From Phycisphaerales bacterium (GTDB taxonomy: Bacteria > Planctomycetota > Phycisphaerae > Phycisphaerales > UBA1924): 64,000 bases of DNA. This document shows positions 1-9,508 of this stretch, one piece after another. The stretch covers positions 246,414-310,413 of the forward strand of contig DASPKU010000012.1 of the NCBI GenBank assembly GCA_035627955.1. The letters are read 5' to 3'. The notes beneath the pieces were generated by a model that was given only the letters and a program-made list of their open reading frames with translations, searched no databases and was not told the origin of the DNA. Each line of letters opens with the position of its first letter. The first letter of the stretch is position 1. The position numbers were made by a program, and so were the translations under genes.

Positions 1-583
1 GGATCTGGGAGTGGGCCTCTTGGGCGTCCTGGGGCGTGGCGGTCTTGCCGGTGCCAATGGCCCAGACGGGCTCGTAAGCGATGACAAGGCGCTCGGCGAG
101 GGCCGCGGGGATTTCGGCGAGGCCGGTGCGGACCTGACGGGCGGTGACGATGTCCTGGTGGCCGGCGACACGCTCCTCGAGGGTTTCGCCGACGCAGAGG
201 ACGCCGGTGAGGCCGCTCTCGAGGACGGCGCGCAGCTTCTTGTTGACCAGCTCGTCCTTCTCGCCGATCACGTGCCGGCGCTCGGAGTGGCCGCAGAGGA
301 CCAGCTGGACGCCGCAGTCCTTCACCATGCTGACGGAGACCTCGCCGGTGAAGGCGCCGTCGGCGTTGAAAAAGACGTCTTGGGCCCCGAGCTTTACCGA
401 GGAGCCGCGGTCGCGGAGGATGGCGCGGACGGTGAGCAGGTAAGGGAAGGGCGGAAAGACCGCGGCCTCCACGCCGTCGAGGTTGAGCAGGCCGTCGGCG
501 ACCGCGCGGGTGAGGTCGGACCCGGTGGTGCGGTTGGTGTTCATCTTCCAGTTGCCGCCGACGAATGGTTTGCGCTCGGGCAT
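1..583 (-). CDS. tpiA: Triosephosphate isomerase, C-terminus cut by window edge
   Basis: Interconverts dihydroxyacetone phosphate and glyceraldehyde 3-phosphate in the cytoplasm (glycolysis/gluconeogenesis). Read on the minus strand from ATG at 583, the protein begins MPERKPFVGGNWKMN. It carries the catalytic Lys13 (NWKMN), His99 in CGHSERR and Glu171 in AYEPVWAIGTGK. About 194 residues are visible; the family is about 250 long, so the last quarter lies outside the window. The gene is divergent from the sensor kinase that starts at 848, so the 265 bp between them must hold both promoters. Identification is secure because all three catalytic residues sit in their signature motifs. Confidence 0.97.
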   Translation of the reverse strand, partial: MPERKPFVGGNWKMNTNRTTGSDLTRAVADGLLNLDGVEAAVFPPFPYLLTVRAILRDRGSSVKLGAQDVFFNADGAFTGEVSVSMVKDCGVQLVLCGHSERRHVIGEKDELVNKKLRAVLESGLTGVLCVGETLEERVAGHQDIVTARQVRTGLAEIPAALAERLVIAYEPVWAIGTGKTATPQDAQEAHSQI

Positions 584-847
584 AGGTGGGGAGGGTAGCA
601 GACGCCTGCGTGGGTGACCCGGTGGAGTGAGGTGTGCTGCGGTGTGATGGTGGTCGCGGCCGGAGTTGCGCGCGCACCGTGGTTCCACCGGTGGGAGTTC
701 ACGGACTATTCACCACCGGGTGAGGTTGGTGAAAAATCCCCTATCTGAATGAGGGCTCGTCAACGTACTGTTGAGTACGGCTGAAGGTCCCGGGTTGGGG
801 CTGAACACGGCCGAGGACCGCCGGGCCGGCAGGCCTCAGGGAGAGCT
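584..847. promoter_or_regulatory. Divergent intergenic region tpiA / sensor kinase
   Basis: Spacer of 264 bp with no coding potential. It holds an inverted repeat, TTCACCA (709-715) and TGGTGAA (727-733), about 115 bp upstream of the kinase start. This could be an operator, but that is inference from symmetry and position. I could not identify convincing -35/-10 boxes. Confidence 0.3.
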
Positions 848-3193
848 TTGGAGCAGAGCACCACGACTGTGCAGACGCATGCGACGCAGGACCAGCATCA
901 CCGGTGCCGGCTCCTGGAAGCCATCACCGCGACCACGCCGGACTTCCTGTACGTGTTCGACCGGGAGGGGCGGTTCCAGTACGCCAACCCGCGGCTGCTG
1001 GCGGTGTGGGGGCTTCCGCTGGAGAAGGTGATTGGCAAGACGTGCCGCGAGCTGGGGTACGAGCAGTGGCACCACGACATGCACATGCGCGAGATCGCGC
1101 AGGTGATCGAAACGCGGGCGCCGATCAAGGGCGAGGTGCCGTTCAAGTCGCCTCGTACGGGCATCTACGGGGTGTACGAGTACATCTTCACACCGGTGCT
1201 GGACGGCACGGGGGAGGTCGAGCTGATCGCGGGGACGACGCGCGACGTGACCGACCGTAAGCAGGCTCAGGAGCAGCACAAGGGCGACCGCGAGAAGCTG
1301 CAGGTGGCCCTTAACGCGGCCGAGCTGGGGACATGGACGTACCGGTTCGCGGACAACTACTGGGAGCTGGATGAGCGCGGGGCGGAGCTGTACAACACGG
1401 GCGGCACGGCCGTTATCCATGATGAGGCGATGATGCGCCGCATCATGCACCCGGACGACATCGCGCTGATGTGGGAGCGGGTGCAGAAGGCGTGCGACCC
1501 CAAGGGGGACGGGCGGTACCTGATCGAGTACCGCATCCGCAAGCCCGACGGGAGCTACCGCTGGCTGGTGGCATGGGCGTCGACGGAGTTCGTGGAGGAG
1601 AAGGGCGAGCGGAAGCCGGTGCGGCTGGTGGGGGCGAGCCGGGACATCACGGCGCGCAAGGAGGGTGAGGAAGCGCGGCGGCAGAGCGAGGAGCGGTTCC
1701 GCGGGATGCTCGACCAGTCCGTGGCGGGCGTTGCCGAGGTGGAGGTCAGCGGGCGGTTCACGATGGTGAACGACCGCTACGCGGCGATCGTGGGCTACTC
1801 GCGGCAGGAACTGCTGCAGAAGACGATGCAGGACCTCACTCACCCCGAGGACCTTGCCCGGAACATGGAGAAGTTCGATGCGCTCGCGGCGACCGGGCGC
1901 GCATTCGAGATCGAGAAGCGCTACATCCGCAAGGACGGGCGCGAGGTGTGGGTGCACAACAGCGTGTTCGGCCGGCGCGGGCCGGATGGCAAGGTCGACC
2001 ACATCGTGGCCGTGTGCGTGGACATGACGGAGCGCCGCCGCGCCGAGCAGGAGCTGGAGCGTCACCGCTTGCACCTGGAGGCCATGGTGGAGGAGCGGTC
2101 GCGGCAGCTGCAGGAGTCGTCCAAGCGGCTGCGGGACAGCGAGCGGCTGGCCAGCCTGGGGACGCTCACGGCGGGGCTGGGGCACGACCTGCACAACGCG
2201 CTGCTGCCGCTGCGGGTGCACCTGCAGGAGCTCTCCGAGGCTGCCAAGCGTGACCGGTCCATCGCGGACAACGTCGCGGCGGTGGAGGCCATGGCGCTGT
2301 ACCTCTCCAGCCTCTCGCGGGGCATGCAGATGCTGGCCCGCGACCCCGAGCAGTCCTCGGGCGAGGGCGTGACCGACCTCGAGGAGTGGTGCCAGAGCGC
2401 GCACCGGGTGCTCGCGTCCATCGCGGGACGGACCATCGAGTTCTCCTGCGAGGTGGAGAACGGCACGCCCGCGGCCGCGATCGCGGACCACCGGCTCACT
2501 CAGGCGGTGTTCAACCTGGTGCAGAACGCGCGGGACGCGATCCTGCAACAGCGGGGTGAGGAACGCGGCGGCGAGGTTCGAGTACGCGCAAAGACGTCGA
2601 GCGCGGGCTGGGTGGAGATCACCGTCTCGGACAACGGGCCGGGGATGGACGAGGCCACGCGCCGGCGCTGCATGGAGCCGTTCTTCACCACCAAGGTGCG
2701 CGGGGCCCTGACGGGCGACGGCGGCACGGGCATGGGCCTGGCCCTGGTCAACGGCATCGTGACGGGCGCGGGCGGGCGTGTGGAGTTGCAGACCGCGCCG
2801 GGGCGCGGGACGATGTTCCGCCTGCTGCTCCCCGCGGCGGTGCAGCCGCTGGAAATGGAGCCGCTGCGGGCGATCAAGGCGGACCTGACGATCAAGGATC
2901 GGCGGCGGGCCGCGGCCGTGCGGGCGCTGCTGAACACGTCGGGGTGGAGCGTGCGCGCCGGCACGGGCACACCAGGGGACGATGCCATGCTGTGGGTGAC
3001 AGAGCCTGAGTCGGCTTCGGCGGATCAGGTGCACCAGTTCATCGAGGGGCACCCGATGCGGCGCGTGCTGCTGATCACCGACGATGGCGTGGCGTACCGG
3101 CGCGAGCGGGTGCAGTGCTGCGACGGCGCCCGCAACTTCAGCACGCTGCGGCAGGTGATCGAGGGGCTCACGGCGGAGGTCAGCGCGAGCTGA
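848..3193 (+). CDS. PAS-domain sensor histidine kinase
   Basis: Probable soluble two-component sensor of 781 residues with no signal peptide or membrane segment. Three PAS domains lie at about 15-130, 145-275 and 280-405; each is followed by a PAC-like strand such as GTTRDVTDRKQ or GASRDITARK. A short coiled stretch leads to the H-box (GLGHDLHNALLP, phospho-accepting His near 445). The HATPase domain follows, with N-box NLVQNARDAI, G1 VSDNGPGMDEA, F-box EPFFTTK and G2 GTGMGLALVNG. The last 90 residues look like a degenerate receiver without a clear phospho-Asp. The start is TTG, preceded by an AGGGAGAG Shine-Dalgarno. No response regulator is adjacent, so this is an orphan kinase here. PAS sensors bind haem, flavin or small ligands; the ligand cannot be read from sequence. 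Confidence 0.93.
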   Translation: MEQSTTTVQTHATQDQHHRCRLLEAITATTPDFLYVFDREGRFQYANPRLLAVWGLPLEKVIGKTCRELGYEQWHHDMHMREIAQVIETRAPIKGEVPFKSPRTGIYGVYEYIFTPVLDGTGEVELIAGTTRDVTDRKQAQEQHKGDREKLQVALNAAELGTWTYRFADNYWELDERGAELYNTGGTAVIHDEAMMRRIMHPDDIALMWERVQKACDPKGDGRYLIEYRIRKPDGSYRWLVAWASTEFVEEKGERKPVRLVGASRDITARKEGEEARRQSEERFRGMLDQSVAGVAEVEVSGRFTMVNDRYAAIVGYSRQELLQKTMQDLTHPEDLARNMEKFDALAATGRAFEIEKRYIRKDGREVWVHNSVFGRRGPDGKVDHIVAVCVDMTERRRAEQELERHRLHLEAMVEERSRQLQESSKRLRDSERLASLGTLTAGLGHDLHNALLPLRVHLQELSEAAKRDRSIADNVAAVEAMALYLSSLSRGMQMLARDPEQSSGEGVTDLEEWCQSAHRVLASIAGRTIEFSCEVENGTPAAAIADHRLTQAVFNLVQNARDAILQQRGEERGGEVRVRAKTSSAGWVEITVSDNGPGMDEATRRRCMEPFFTTKVRGALTGDGGTGMGLALVNGIVTGAGGRVELQTAPGRGTMFRLLLPAAVQPLEMEPLRAIKADLTIKDRRRAAAVRALLNTSGWSVRAGTGTPGDDAMLWVTEPESASADQVHQFIEGHPMRRVLLITDDGVAYRRERVQCCDGARNFSTLRQVIEGLTAEVSAS

Positions 3194-3217
3194 CGCAAGA
3201 GCCGGCCGGCACCCGGT

Positions 3218-4705
3218 TCAGCCGAACATCTTCATCTGTTCGGGCTCGACGACCTCGTCGGTGATGGGGTGCTCGGGGTCGAGGCGGTAGTCGCCGCTAT
3301 AACAGGCAGTGCAGTACTTCTCGCCCGGGCGGTTCATCACCGAGAGCAGGCCCTCGAGGCTCAGGTAGTGCAGGGAGTCCACGCCGAGGTAGGCGCGGAT
3401 GTCCTCGATCGTCTTGCCCGTAGCGACCAGCTGGCTGCGCTCGGCGAAGTCGACGCCGAAGAAGCATGGGTGGCGGATGGGCGGGCAGCTGATGCGGAGG
3501 TGGATTTCCTTCGCCCCGCAGGCGCGGAGCTGGTCCATCTTCGCCTTGGTCGTGGTGCCGCGGACGATGGAGTCGTCCACGATGACGAGGCGCTTGCCGC
3601 GGACGAGCTCGTCGATGACGTTGAGCTTGAGGCGCACGGCCGCGGCGCGCTGGTCCTGGCTGGGCTTGATGAAGGTGCGGCCCACGTAGCGGTTGGGGAC
3701 GATCGCCTCGCGGTAGGGAATCCCCGAGGCACGGGCGAAACCGAGGGCCGCGGAACGACCGGAGTCGGGCATGGGGACGATGTAGTCGGCGGCGACCGGC
3801 GACTCGGCGGCGAGGCGCTCGCCCATGGTCTCGCGGGCGATCTGCACGTTCTGGCCGAAGACGTTGCTCGCGGGGTTGGCGAAGTAGACGTGCTCGAAGA
3901 CGCAGTGGGCGGTGCGCTCGGCGGGCTCGGCGAAGTGGCGGCTCTTGATGCCGTCATCGTTGATCGTGACGATCTCGCCGGGCTCGATCTCGCGGATGAC
4001 CTTGGCGCCGACGACGTCGAGCGCGACGGTCTCGCTGGCGACAACATACTGGCCGGTGGACAGCTGGCCCAGGCTCAAGGGGCGCCAGCCCCAGGGGTCA
4101 CGCGCCGCCTCGATTCGGTCGGGGAAGAGGAACAAGAGCGAGAAGGCGCCCTGGAGGTGGCGGAGCGTGGCGGCGAGTGGATCGACGGCGCGCTGCTGCT
4201 CGGGCGAAGCGAGCAGGTGGATGATGACCTCGGTGTCGCTCGTGGTGTGGAAGAGGTGGCCCGCCTGCTCGAAGGCGTGGCGGAGGACGAGGTTGTTGAT
4301 GAGGTTGCCGTTGTGAGCGACCGCGACCTGACCTCCGACGTAGCTCTCCAGCAGCGGCTGGGCGTTGCAGGCAAGCGAGCCGCCGGCGGTGGAGTAGCGG
4401 TTGTGGGCGATGGCCCCTTTCCCGCCGATGTGGTCGAGCTCTTCCAGCTCCTTGGTCTCGAAGATCTCGGGGACCAGACCCATACCGGTGTGGGCGGAGA
4501 GGACCTCCCCGTCGGAAACGGCGATGCCGGCGGACTCCTGCCCGCGGTGCTGCTGGGCGTAGAGGCCGAGGTAGGAGAGCCGGGCGGACTGGGGGTGACC
4601 CCAGACGCCGAAGACGCCGCACTTCTCCTTCTTCTCGTAGTGCTGGTAGGGGGTGGCCTGGGAGGAAAGGACGGTGAGCGGGATGCGTTTGGGCATCGGG
4701 GGCAT
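3218..4705 (-). CDS. purF: Amidophosphoribosyltransferase (glutamine PRPP amidotransferase)
   Basis: First committed step of purine synthesis: PRPP + glutamine gives 5-phosphoribosylamine. 495 residues. The N-terminal Ntn glutaminase domain has its nucleophile at Cys29 (KKEKCGVFG), so an N-terminal propeptide of 28 residues must be removed. The C-terminal phosphoribosyltransferase domain has the PRPP loop VIVDDSIVRGTT. Cysteines in CVFEHVYFANP, PPIRHPCFFG and YCTACYSG match the 4Fe-4S ligands of the Bacillus-type enzyme, so this is probably the oxygen-sensitive, cluster-bearing class. It converges with the kinase gene and is divergent from rpsD. Confidence 0.97.
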   Translation of the reverse strand: MPPMPKRIPLTVLSSQATPYQHYEKKEKCGVFGVWGHPQSARLSYLGLYAQQHRGQESAGIAVSDGEVLSAHTGMGLVPEIFETKELEELDHIGGKGAIAHNRYSTAGGSLACNAQPLLESYVGGQVAVAHNGNLINNLVLRHAFEQAGHLFHTTSDTEVIIHLLASPEQQRAVDPLAATLRHLQGAFSLLFLFPDRIEAARDPWGWRPLSLGQLSTGQYVVASETVALDVVGAKVIREIEPGEIVTINDDGIKSRHFAEPAERTAHCVFEHVYFANPASNVFGQNVQIARETMGERLAAESPVAADYIVPMPDSGRSAALGFARASGIPYREAIVPNRYVGRTFIKPSQDQRAAAVRLKLNVIDELVRGKRLVIVDDSIVRGTTTKAKMDQLRACGAKEIHLRISCPPIRHPCFFGVDFAERSQLVATGKTIEDIRAYLGVDSLHYLSLEGLLSVMNRPGEKYCTACYSGDYRLDPEHPITDEVVEPEQMKMFG

Positions 4706-4817
4706 TCCGCGTGAAGCGTAGGTGCGGGCGTGGGTGACTCTGCTGGGGGGAAGGTACCTGTTTTCGGGGAGGGGGACAAAGTGGAGGCGGGGAGAGCACA
4801 GATTGGTGCGAGAAGGT

Positions 4818-4922
4818 CCACCCCTTCGGGGTTCAGAACGCCCGCACGGTACGGCTACCCAGGGTTACGCTCGCGGACTCGCTGCACCCTGGGCTACTGC
4901 CATGCACCCGCTACGCGGGTTC
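4818..4922 (+). repeat. RAYT-associated three-hairpin repeat, copy A
   Basis: About 105 bp with three consecutive inverted repeats: CCCCTTCGGGG; CCCAGGG and CCCTGGG separated by about 23 bp; and ACCCGCTACGCGGGT. The same order and much of the same sequence recur at 40259-40361 (minus orientation) and 40862-40965 (plus), on either side of a REP-type transposase gene. This copy lies between purF and rpsD, about 35 kb from the transposase. Confidence 0.85.
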
Positions 4923-5045
4923 AAAGGCAGGGCGTTGACCGGGAGGTGGGGTGCGCCTTCAATCTGGACCCCCTCGGGAGTGCCGTGGGGAAGTGCCCGG
5001 ATCTCACCTTAGCCGGCCCGAAGACTCGGTTTACCGGCGCAGATC

Positions 5046-5096
5046 GGTCGCCTTTGCGACCACCCAGGTTTCGGAACACCGGTCAGGAGACCGGTG
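5046..5096 (+). promoter_or_regulatory. Paired hairpins in rpsD leader
   Basis: Two stem-loops lie just before rpsD: GGTCGC/GCGACC (5046-5061, CTTT loop) and CACCGGTC/GACCGGTG (5077-5096, AGGA loop). They end 30 nt before the start codon, close to the Shine-Dalgarno GGAAGGAA. S4 regulates its own translation by binding leader RNA in other bacteria. A similar role here is inference from position and structure only. Confidence 0.4.
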
Positions 5097-5126
5097 CCAC
5101 CAAAGCCAGGAGACGGAAGGAATCAG

Positions 5127-5726
5127 ATGGCTCGTTATACCGGTCCCAAGCTGAAGCTCTCGCGTCGTGTCGGCGTGCCGATTTCCGACACCCCCAAGCA
5201 CACCTCGAAGCGCGCCCTGACCTACCCGGGCATGCACGGGTACCGCGGTCGCCGCATGCGCGACTACGGCATCCGCCAGAACGAGAAGCAGAAGCTCAAG
5301 TACTACTACGGGGTGCTGGAGAAGCAGTTCCGCCTGTACCTGGCCGCGGCGGCCAAGCAGCCGGGCAACACGGGTGACGTGCTGCTCGCGGCGCTGGAGA
5401 CGCGCCTGGACAACGTGATCCGTCGTGCGGGCCTGGCCCGGACGATCTGGGGCGCCCGCCAGATGGTGGCCCACGGGCATGTCATCGTGAACGGCCGCAA
5501 GACCGACCGTCCGAGCTTCCACGTCAGCGTGGGCGACGTGATCACCCTCAAGCCCAAGGCGCAGAAGCTGGCCAAGGAGGCGATGGAGTCGCTGGCCGGC
5601 TACGAGGTCCCGGGCTGGATGGAGCTGAACCCCGCCGAGAGCACCCTGCGCATGGTGGCGGTGCCCACCAGCGATCAGATCCCCTTCGACGTCAACACCA
5701 ACCTCATCATCGAGTTCTACCGCTAA
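5127..5726 (+). CDS. rpsD: 30S ribosomal protein S4
   Basis: Primary 16S rRNA-binding protein of the small subunit, 199 residues (typical 200-209). The start at ATG 5127 gives MARYTGPKLKLSRR and is preceded by GGAAGGAA. The N-terminal region has the usual basic RNA-binding segment. The S4 RNA-binding domain spans about residues 88-150 (TRLDNVIRRAGLARTIWGAR and HGHVIVNGRK). It stands alone here, outside the rpsM-rpsK-rpoA cluster where many bacteria keep it, with its own leader hairpins and terminator. Confidence 0.98.
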   Translation: MARYTGPKLKLSRRVGVPISDTPKHTSKRALTYPGMHGYRGRRMRDYGIRQNEKQKLKYYYGVLEKQFRLYLAAAAKQPGNTGDVLLAALETRLDNVIRRAGLARTIWGARQMVAHGHVIVNGRKTDRPSFHVSVGDVITLKPKAQKLAKEAMESLAGYEVPGWMELNPAESTLRMVAVPTSDQIPFDVNTNLIIEFYR

Positions 5727-5761
5727 GATTGAGGCCCGGTGGGCCTTCCTTAGGAACTCCA

Positions 5762-5797
5762 CGGCCGACCGGCGATGCCGGTCGGCCGTTTGTGTTT
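5762..5797 (+). terminator. Intrinsic terminator after rpsD
   Basis: Perfect 12-bp stem CGGCCGACCGGC (5762-5773) / GCCGGTCGGCCG (5777-5788), loop GAT, followed by TTTGTGTTT. It sits 35 bp past the rpsD stop. Confidence 0.9.
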
Positions 5798-5870
5798 GCG
5801 GGGGGACTAGGTCGGATAGGTCTTCGAGGTCTAATGGGCCTGATGCAGGCCCTGGAGCAGTGAGCAAAGC

Positions 5871-7796
5871 ATGATCAAGTTGATGCGCAAGAACCGGAAG
5901 ATCCTGCTGGCCGTATTTGGCGCGGGGTTGATGGTGATGTTCCTGCTCAGCGGTCCGCAGTCGATCTTCCAGCCTGACCCCACGAAGGCGGTGGTCGCGA
6001 CCGTCGCGGGTCGTGAGGTGAAGGCCGGGGAGATGGGCAAGTACAACAGCGAGTACCAGGCGATGAAGCAACTCTCGGCCGAGGTGGTCGAGAGGCTGCA
6101 GATCGAGAACGGCGAGCACTGGATGCTGCTCACTGAGGAGGCCAAGCGGGCGGGGCTGGTGGGGGCCACCGGCATCGACTCGCGGATGAGCCTGTTCGAG
6201 CAGATCGCGCAGGTGCAGCTGAACCGCGCGATGCAGATGGGCATGCTGCGGATCAACTCGCAGGGTGAGTTCAACAAGGCGATCGACAACGCGGCCACCA
6301 ACCTCGAGCAGCAGATCAAGCCCCGCATCGCCGGGCAGCTGCGGATGAGCGAGGAGGAGTTCGACCGCGCTGTGGCGAAGCTGCACGGCGTGATCCGGCT
6401 GCGCGGGCAGTTCCAGGGCGCGGTGCGCGTCTCCGAGAAGCGCAGCATCGCCGAGGTGCAGAAGCAGTACGACGCGGTGGTTGCCGACGGCCTGGTGATC
6501 CCCGCGGAGAAGATCTCGGCCACAATGCCCGAGCCCACAGAGGAGCAGGTGCAGGCGCAGTTCGCGCAGTACAAGGACGTGAAGCCCGGCACCGGGGAGT
6601 TCGGCTTCGGGTACGTGCAGCCGGCGCGGGTGCGGTTCGAATACCTGGTGATTGACCGGAACAAGCTGAAGGCGCTGGTGAAGCCCGACCCGGTGCGAGT
6701 GAGCAAGGAGTACCAGAAAAACCGCGCGAAGTACACGGGGGACGAGGCGACGGAAACCCCGCGGGTGGAAGCGGACATCGTCAACACGATGGTGGACCAG
6801 CTGATTGCGGACGCCGAGCGGATCGCCGCGGCACGCCTGAAAACAGAGCTGCGGACGCTCCCGGTGGAGGGTGGCAAGCGGAAGCTGCCCACGGACTGGG
6901 ACCAGCGCGGGCTGAGGCTCTCGGGGCTGGCGGAGGCGCTGCGCGAGGGGTTCAAGGCGCAGGGCTACGAGTACACGCCCGAGGTGGTGGTGCGGAACGA
7001 GGCGTGGACGAAGGTGCGGGAGCTGATGCGCGAGCCGGGCATCGGCACGGCGTACTTTCGCACCGGCACCAGCAGCGGCGACCTGCGTCGGCTGGCGGAC
7101 TCGATGAGCGAGCTGAACGCGCAGAGCGGCGTGCCCTTCCAGGCGAAGGTGCCGTTCGAGACCCCGCTCGCGGACATGGCGAGCGGCAACCGCTACTACG
7201 TGAACGTGCTGGACTGGCGTGCGGAGTCCCCGGCGGACTCACTCGAGGAGGTCCGCGGGGACGTGGTGCGAGACCTGAAGCTGAAGGCCGCGTACGACCA
7301 GCTCGTGCGGCAGCTGGACGACCTCAAGAGCCAGGCGATCAGCAGCGGGCTGGACGCGGTCGCGGCCCAGTACCCGACGCCCGCGCCGCTGGGCGCGACG
7401 GACCCCACGCCCAAGCCGCTGCCGGTCTTCCGCTACGCGACGGTGACGCGCGACTCGGCCACCGGCGAACTGAACGCGAAAGAGGTGCGCGACGCGGTTG
7501 TGGCGAAGGCGCAGCAGCTGGGCGTCAAGATGGTGGCGACGCCGGAGAACCTGCCGGAGCGGACCGTGGCAGTGGCGGTTCCCTCGAAGCTGTCGGTGGC
7601 GGTGGTGCAGATCCTGGGTCACCGGCCGGCGACGCAGGAGCTGATGCGGACCGTGAGCCGCGGCATGGTGGACCAGTTCGCGATGCAGGAGCTGCGCGAG
7701 CACAACGAGAACGACCCGTTCTCGTTCGAGGCGCTGCGGGCGCGGTACGACTACAAGGCGGTGGATGAGAACGAGGGGAAGAAGCAGGCGTCATGA
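5871..7796 (+). CDS. Membrane-anchored SurA_N/PpiD-like periplasmic protein
   Basis: 641 residues. A short basic N-terminus (MIKLMRKNRK) is followed by a single membrane segment at about 10-27, which would anchor a large periplasmic domain. The region after it (VVATVAGREVKAGEMGKYNSEYQ) resembles the start of SurA_N/PpiD chaperone domains. I see no parvulin active-site signature, so it may be a chaperone-type relative rather than an active prolyl isomerase. The rest is helical and charged. A long spacing from rpsD and an intervening terminator make it a separate transcription unit. Family assignment is tentative. Confidence 0.65.
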   Translation: MIKLMRKNRKILLAVFGAGLMVMFLLSGPQSIFQPDPTKAVVATVAGREVKAGEMGKYNSEYQAMKQLSAEVVERLQIENGEHWMLLTEEAKRAGLVGATGIDSRMSLFEQIAQVQLNRAMQMGMLRINSQGEFNKAIDNAATNLEQQIKPRIAGQLRMSEEEFDRAVAKLHGVIRLRGQFQGAVRVSEKRSIAEVQKQYDAVVADGLVIPAEKISATMPEPTEEQVQAQFAQYKDVKPGTGEFGFGYVQPARVRFEYLVIDRNKLKALVKPDPVRVSKEYQKNRAKYTGDEATETPRVEADIVNTMVDQLIADAERIAAARLKTELRTLPVEGGKRKLPTDWDQRGLRLSGLAEALREGFKAQGYEYTPEVVVRNEAWTKVRELMREPGIGTAYFRTGTSSGDLRRLADSMSELNAQSGVPFQAKVPFETPLADMASGNRYYVNVLDWRAESPADSLEEVRGDVVRDLKLKAAYDQLVRQLDDLKSQAISSGLDAVAAQYPTPAPLGATDPTPKPLPVFRYATVTRDSATGELNAKEVRDAVVAKAQQLGVKMVATPENLPERTVAVAVPSKLSVAVVQILGHRPATQELMRTVSRGMVDQFAMQELREHNENDPFSFEALRARYDYKAVDENEGKKQAS

Positions 7797-7801
7797 GGTG
7801 C

Positions 7802-7831
7802 AAAGCCCAGGGATCATGATCCCTGGGCTTT
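7802..7831. terminator. Perfect palindromic bidirectional terminator
   Basis: A 30-bp perfect palindrome: AAAGCCCAGGGATCA (7802-7816) followed immediately by its reverse complement (7817-7831). It sits between the convergent genes ending at 7796 and 7873, giving an A/T-flanked stem in both directions. Confidence 0.88.
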
Positions 7832-7872
7832 CCCCGCGACCGACTTCCCCGCCACCGTGTTTGCTTCGCGCA

Positions 7873-9483
7873 TCAAACCCGCACGTGGGCCCAGCGGCCC
7901 TGACGCCAGCGGATCAGGAACAGCACGGCCCGGATCACGATCTCGGCGCAAAGGCCGATCCACACGCCGAACAGGCCCAGCTCCCACGGCGAAGGGTTCG
8001 CGATTACGCGCCCGAACAGGCCGATACTGACGCCGCTGAAGAGGTATGCCATGGGCAGGCGCAGGGCGTAGGTGGTGATCCACGTGAGCCACATCGCGGC
8101 CCGTACGTCGCCTGCGCCGCGGAGGGCGGTGCGGTAGACAATCGAGATCGCGAAGGGCACCTGCACGATCCCGGTGATCCATAGCAGGGGAGGCGTGAGC
8201 TCGAGGTGGATGTCCTGGGCAGTCATCAGGCCGACGATGGACGTCGGCCACGCGATGAACAGCAGTCCCATGAGGCCCATGAAGACGCTGGCGCACACGC
8301 AGCAGACGTTCACGGCGCGCCGGGCGAGCTCAGTGCTGCCGGCGCCGAGGTATTGGCCCACAAGCGTGGCCGCGGCGGAGGCGAAAGCGAAGCCGGGCAG
8401 GTAGCTGAAGGCCTCGATACGCACGGCGAGCAGGTGTGAGCCGAGGAAGCCGGCGTGCCCCTCGTCCGCGGCCATGCGGCCGACCATCAGGATGATGAGC
8501 ATGTTGCCGGCCCACATGCCGAGCGTCTCGAGGAAGTTGGGGATGCCAACGCGGACGAGGCGGCGGAGCGTGTGCCAGTGCGGGCGGAGGCGGGCGCGCC
8601 GGAGCCTGATGCCGCTGAAGCCGCGGGCGAGCAGAGCGGTCATCATGACGCAGCCCAGGATGTAAGAGATGCACGTGCCCCAGGCGATGCCCGAGACGCC
8701 CAAGTGCAGCGGCGAGAGGTTGTGCAGAACCCAGCGGGTGACGGCTTCGCCGTTCACCACCGCGGCAGACTTGAGCTCAACGCCCGAGAGCAGCCAGCTC
8801 ACAAGGCAGTTCACGAAGTTCACCAGCAGCATGACAACGAGCGGGCGGAAGGAGTCGCCGGCGCCGCGGGCGCAGGCGATACCGGCGAAGAGCACGGAGC
8901 CGAAGGGGACGCCGATGGCGTTGATTCGGAGGTAGTCGATGAACCCGGCCGCGGCGTCGGGGCTGAGGTTCATGATCGACGCGGCGGGCACGGCGATGGC
9001 GGCCATGGCGAGGCCGACCACGAGCCCCGCGCCCGCCGCGAGGAGGATGGTCTGCGCGAGGGCGGCGTTGGCGATGCCGAGCCTGTGCCCCCCCACTGCC
9101 CGCGCGATAAGGGCCGTGGCGCCCACGCCGATTGCCTGCACGACGAGCTGGACGAACCAGAGGATGGTGACCGCGCCGCCCACAGCGTCGGTGGCGGCGC
9201 CGCCGTCGTCAATCGCGGCGGCGAGGATGGTGTCGGTGAGACCGACGAACGCGTTGAGGAGCGAATCGGCAAGGATGGGCCAGGTCAGGACGAAGATGGC
9301 GCCGGTCATCGAGAGCCCGGCGAGGCGGCCGGCGGTGAGGCGGCCGTCGGAGGTGATGGTGGCGCGGCGAGCGGGCGGGGGCTGCACGTTGGCCGCGTTC
9401 TCGAGCGCCTCGGGGTCGGGGCCGAGGTCGCCTTGCGCGCGGCGGGTTGGGTGCGGATGAAGGTTGGATTGAGGGTCGGGCAA
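7873..9483 (-). CDS. MATE-family multidrug/toxin efflux transporter
   Basis: Inner-membrane exporter of 536 residues with about 12 hydrophobic segments in two six-helix halves, the MATE/NorM pattern. The first helices (AIFVLTWPILADSLLNAFVG) and the following TALIARAVGG segment are typical of the family, which uses H+ or Na+ antiport. The N-terminal 55 residues are hydrophilic and longer than usual. The start is TTG, preceded by AGGAA at suitable distance; an internal start near the first helix remains possible. The gene is divergent from the peptidase-ligase operon. Substrate unknown. Confidence 0.92.
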   Translation of the reverse strand: MPDPQSNLHPHPTRRAQGDLGPDPEALENAANVQPPPARRATITSDGRLTAGRLAGLSMTGAIFVLTWPILADSLLNAFVGLTDTILAAAIDDGGAATDAVGGAVTILWFVQLVVQAIGVGATALIARAVGGHRLGIANAALAQTILLAAGAGLVVGLAMAAIAVPAASIMNLSPDAAAGFIDYLRINAIGVPFGSVLFAGIACARGAGDSFRPLVVMLLVNFVNCLVSWLLSGVELKSAAVVNGEAVTRWVLHNLSPLHLGVSGIAWGTCISYILGCVMMTALLARGFSGIRLRRARLRPHWHTLRRLVRVGIPNFLETLGMWAGNMLIILMVGRMAADEGHAGFLGSHLLAVRIEAFSYLPGFAFASAAATLVGQYLGAGSTELARRAVNVCCVCASVFMGLMGLLFIAWPTSIVGLMTAQDIHLELTPPLLWITGIVQVPFAISIVYRTALRGAGDVRAAMWLTWITTYALRLPMAYLFSGVSIGLFGRVIANPSPWELGLFGVWIGLCAEIVIRAVLFLIRWRQGRWAHVRV

Positions 9484-9508
9484 ACGGGGTTCCTGCGTTT
9501 ACACCTTT

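Noticed and set aside
836..3052. Long open frame antisense to the sensor kinase
   Set aside because: High-GC mirror of a gene with clear domains; composition is Arg/His/Pro-rich with no domain.
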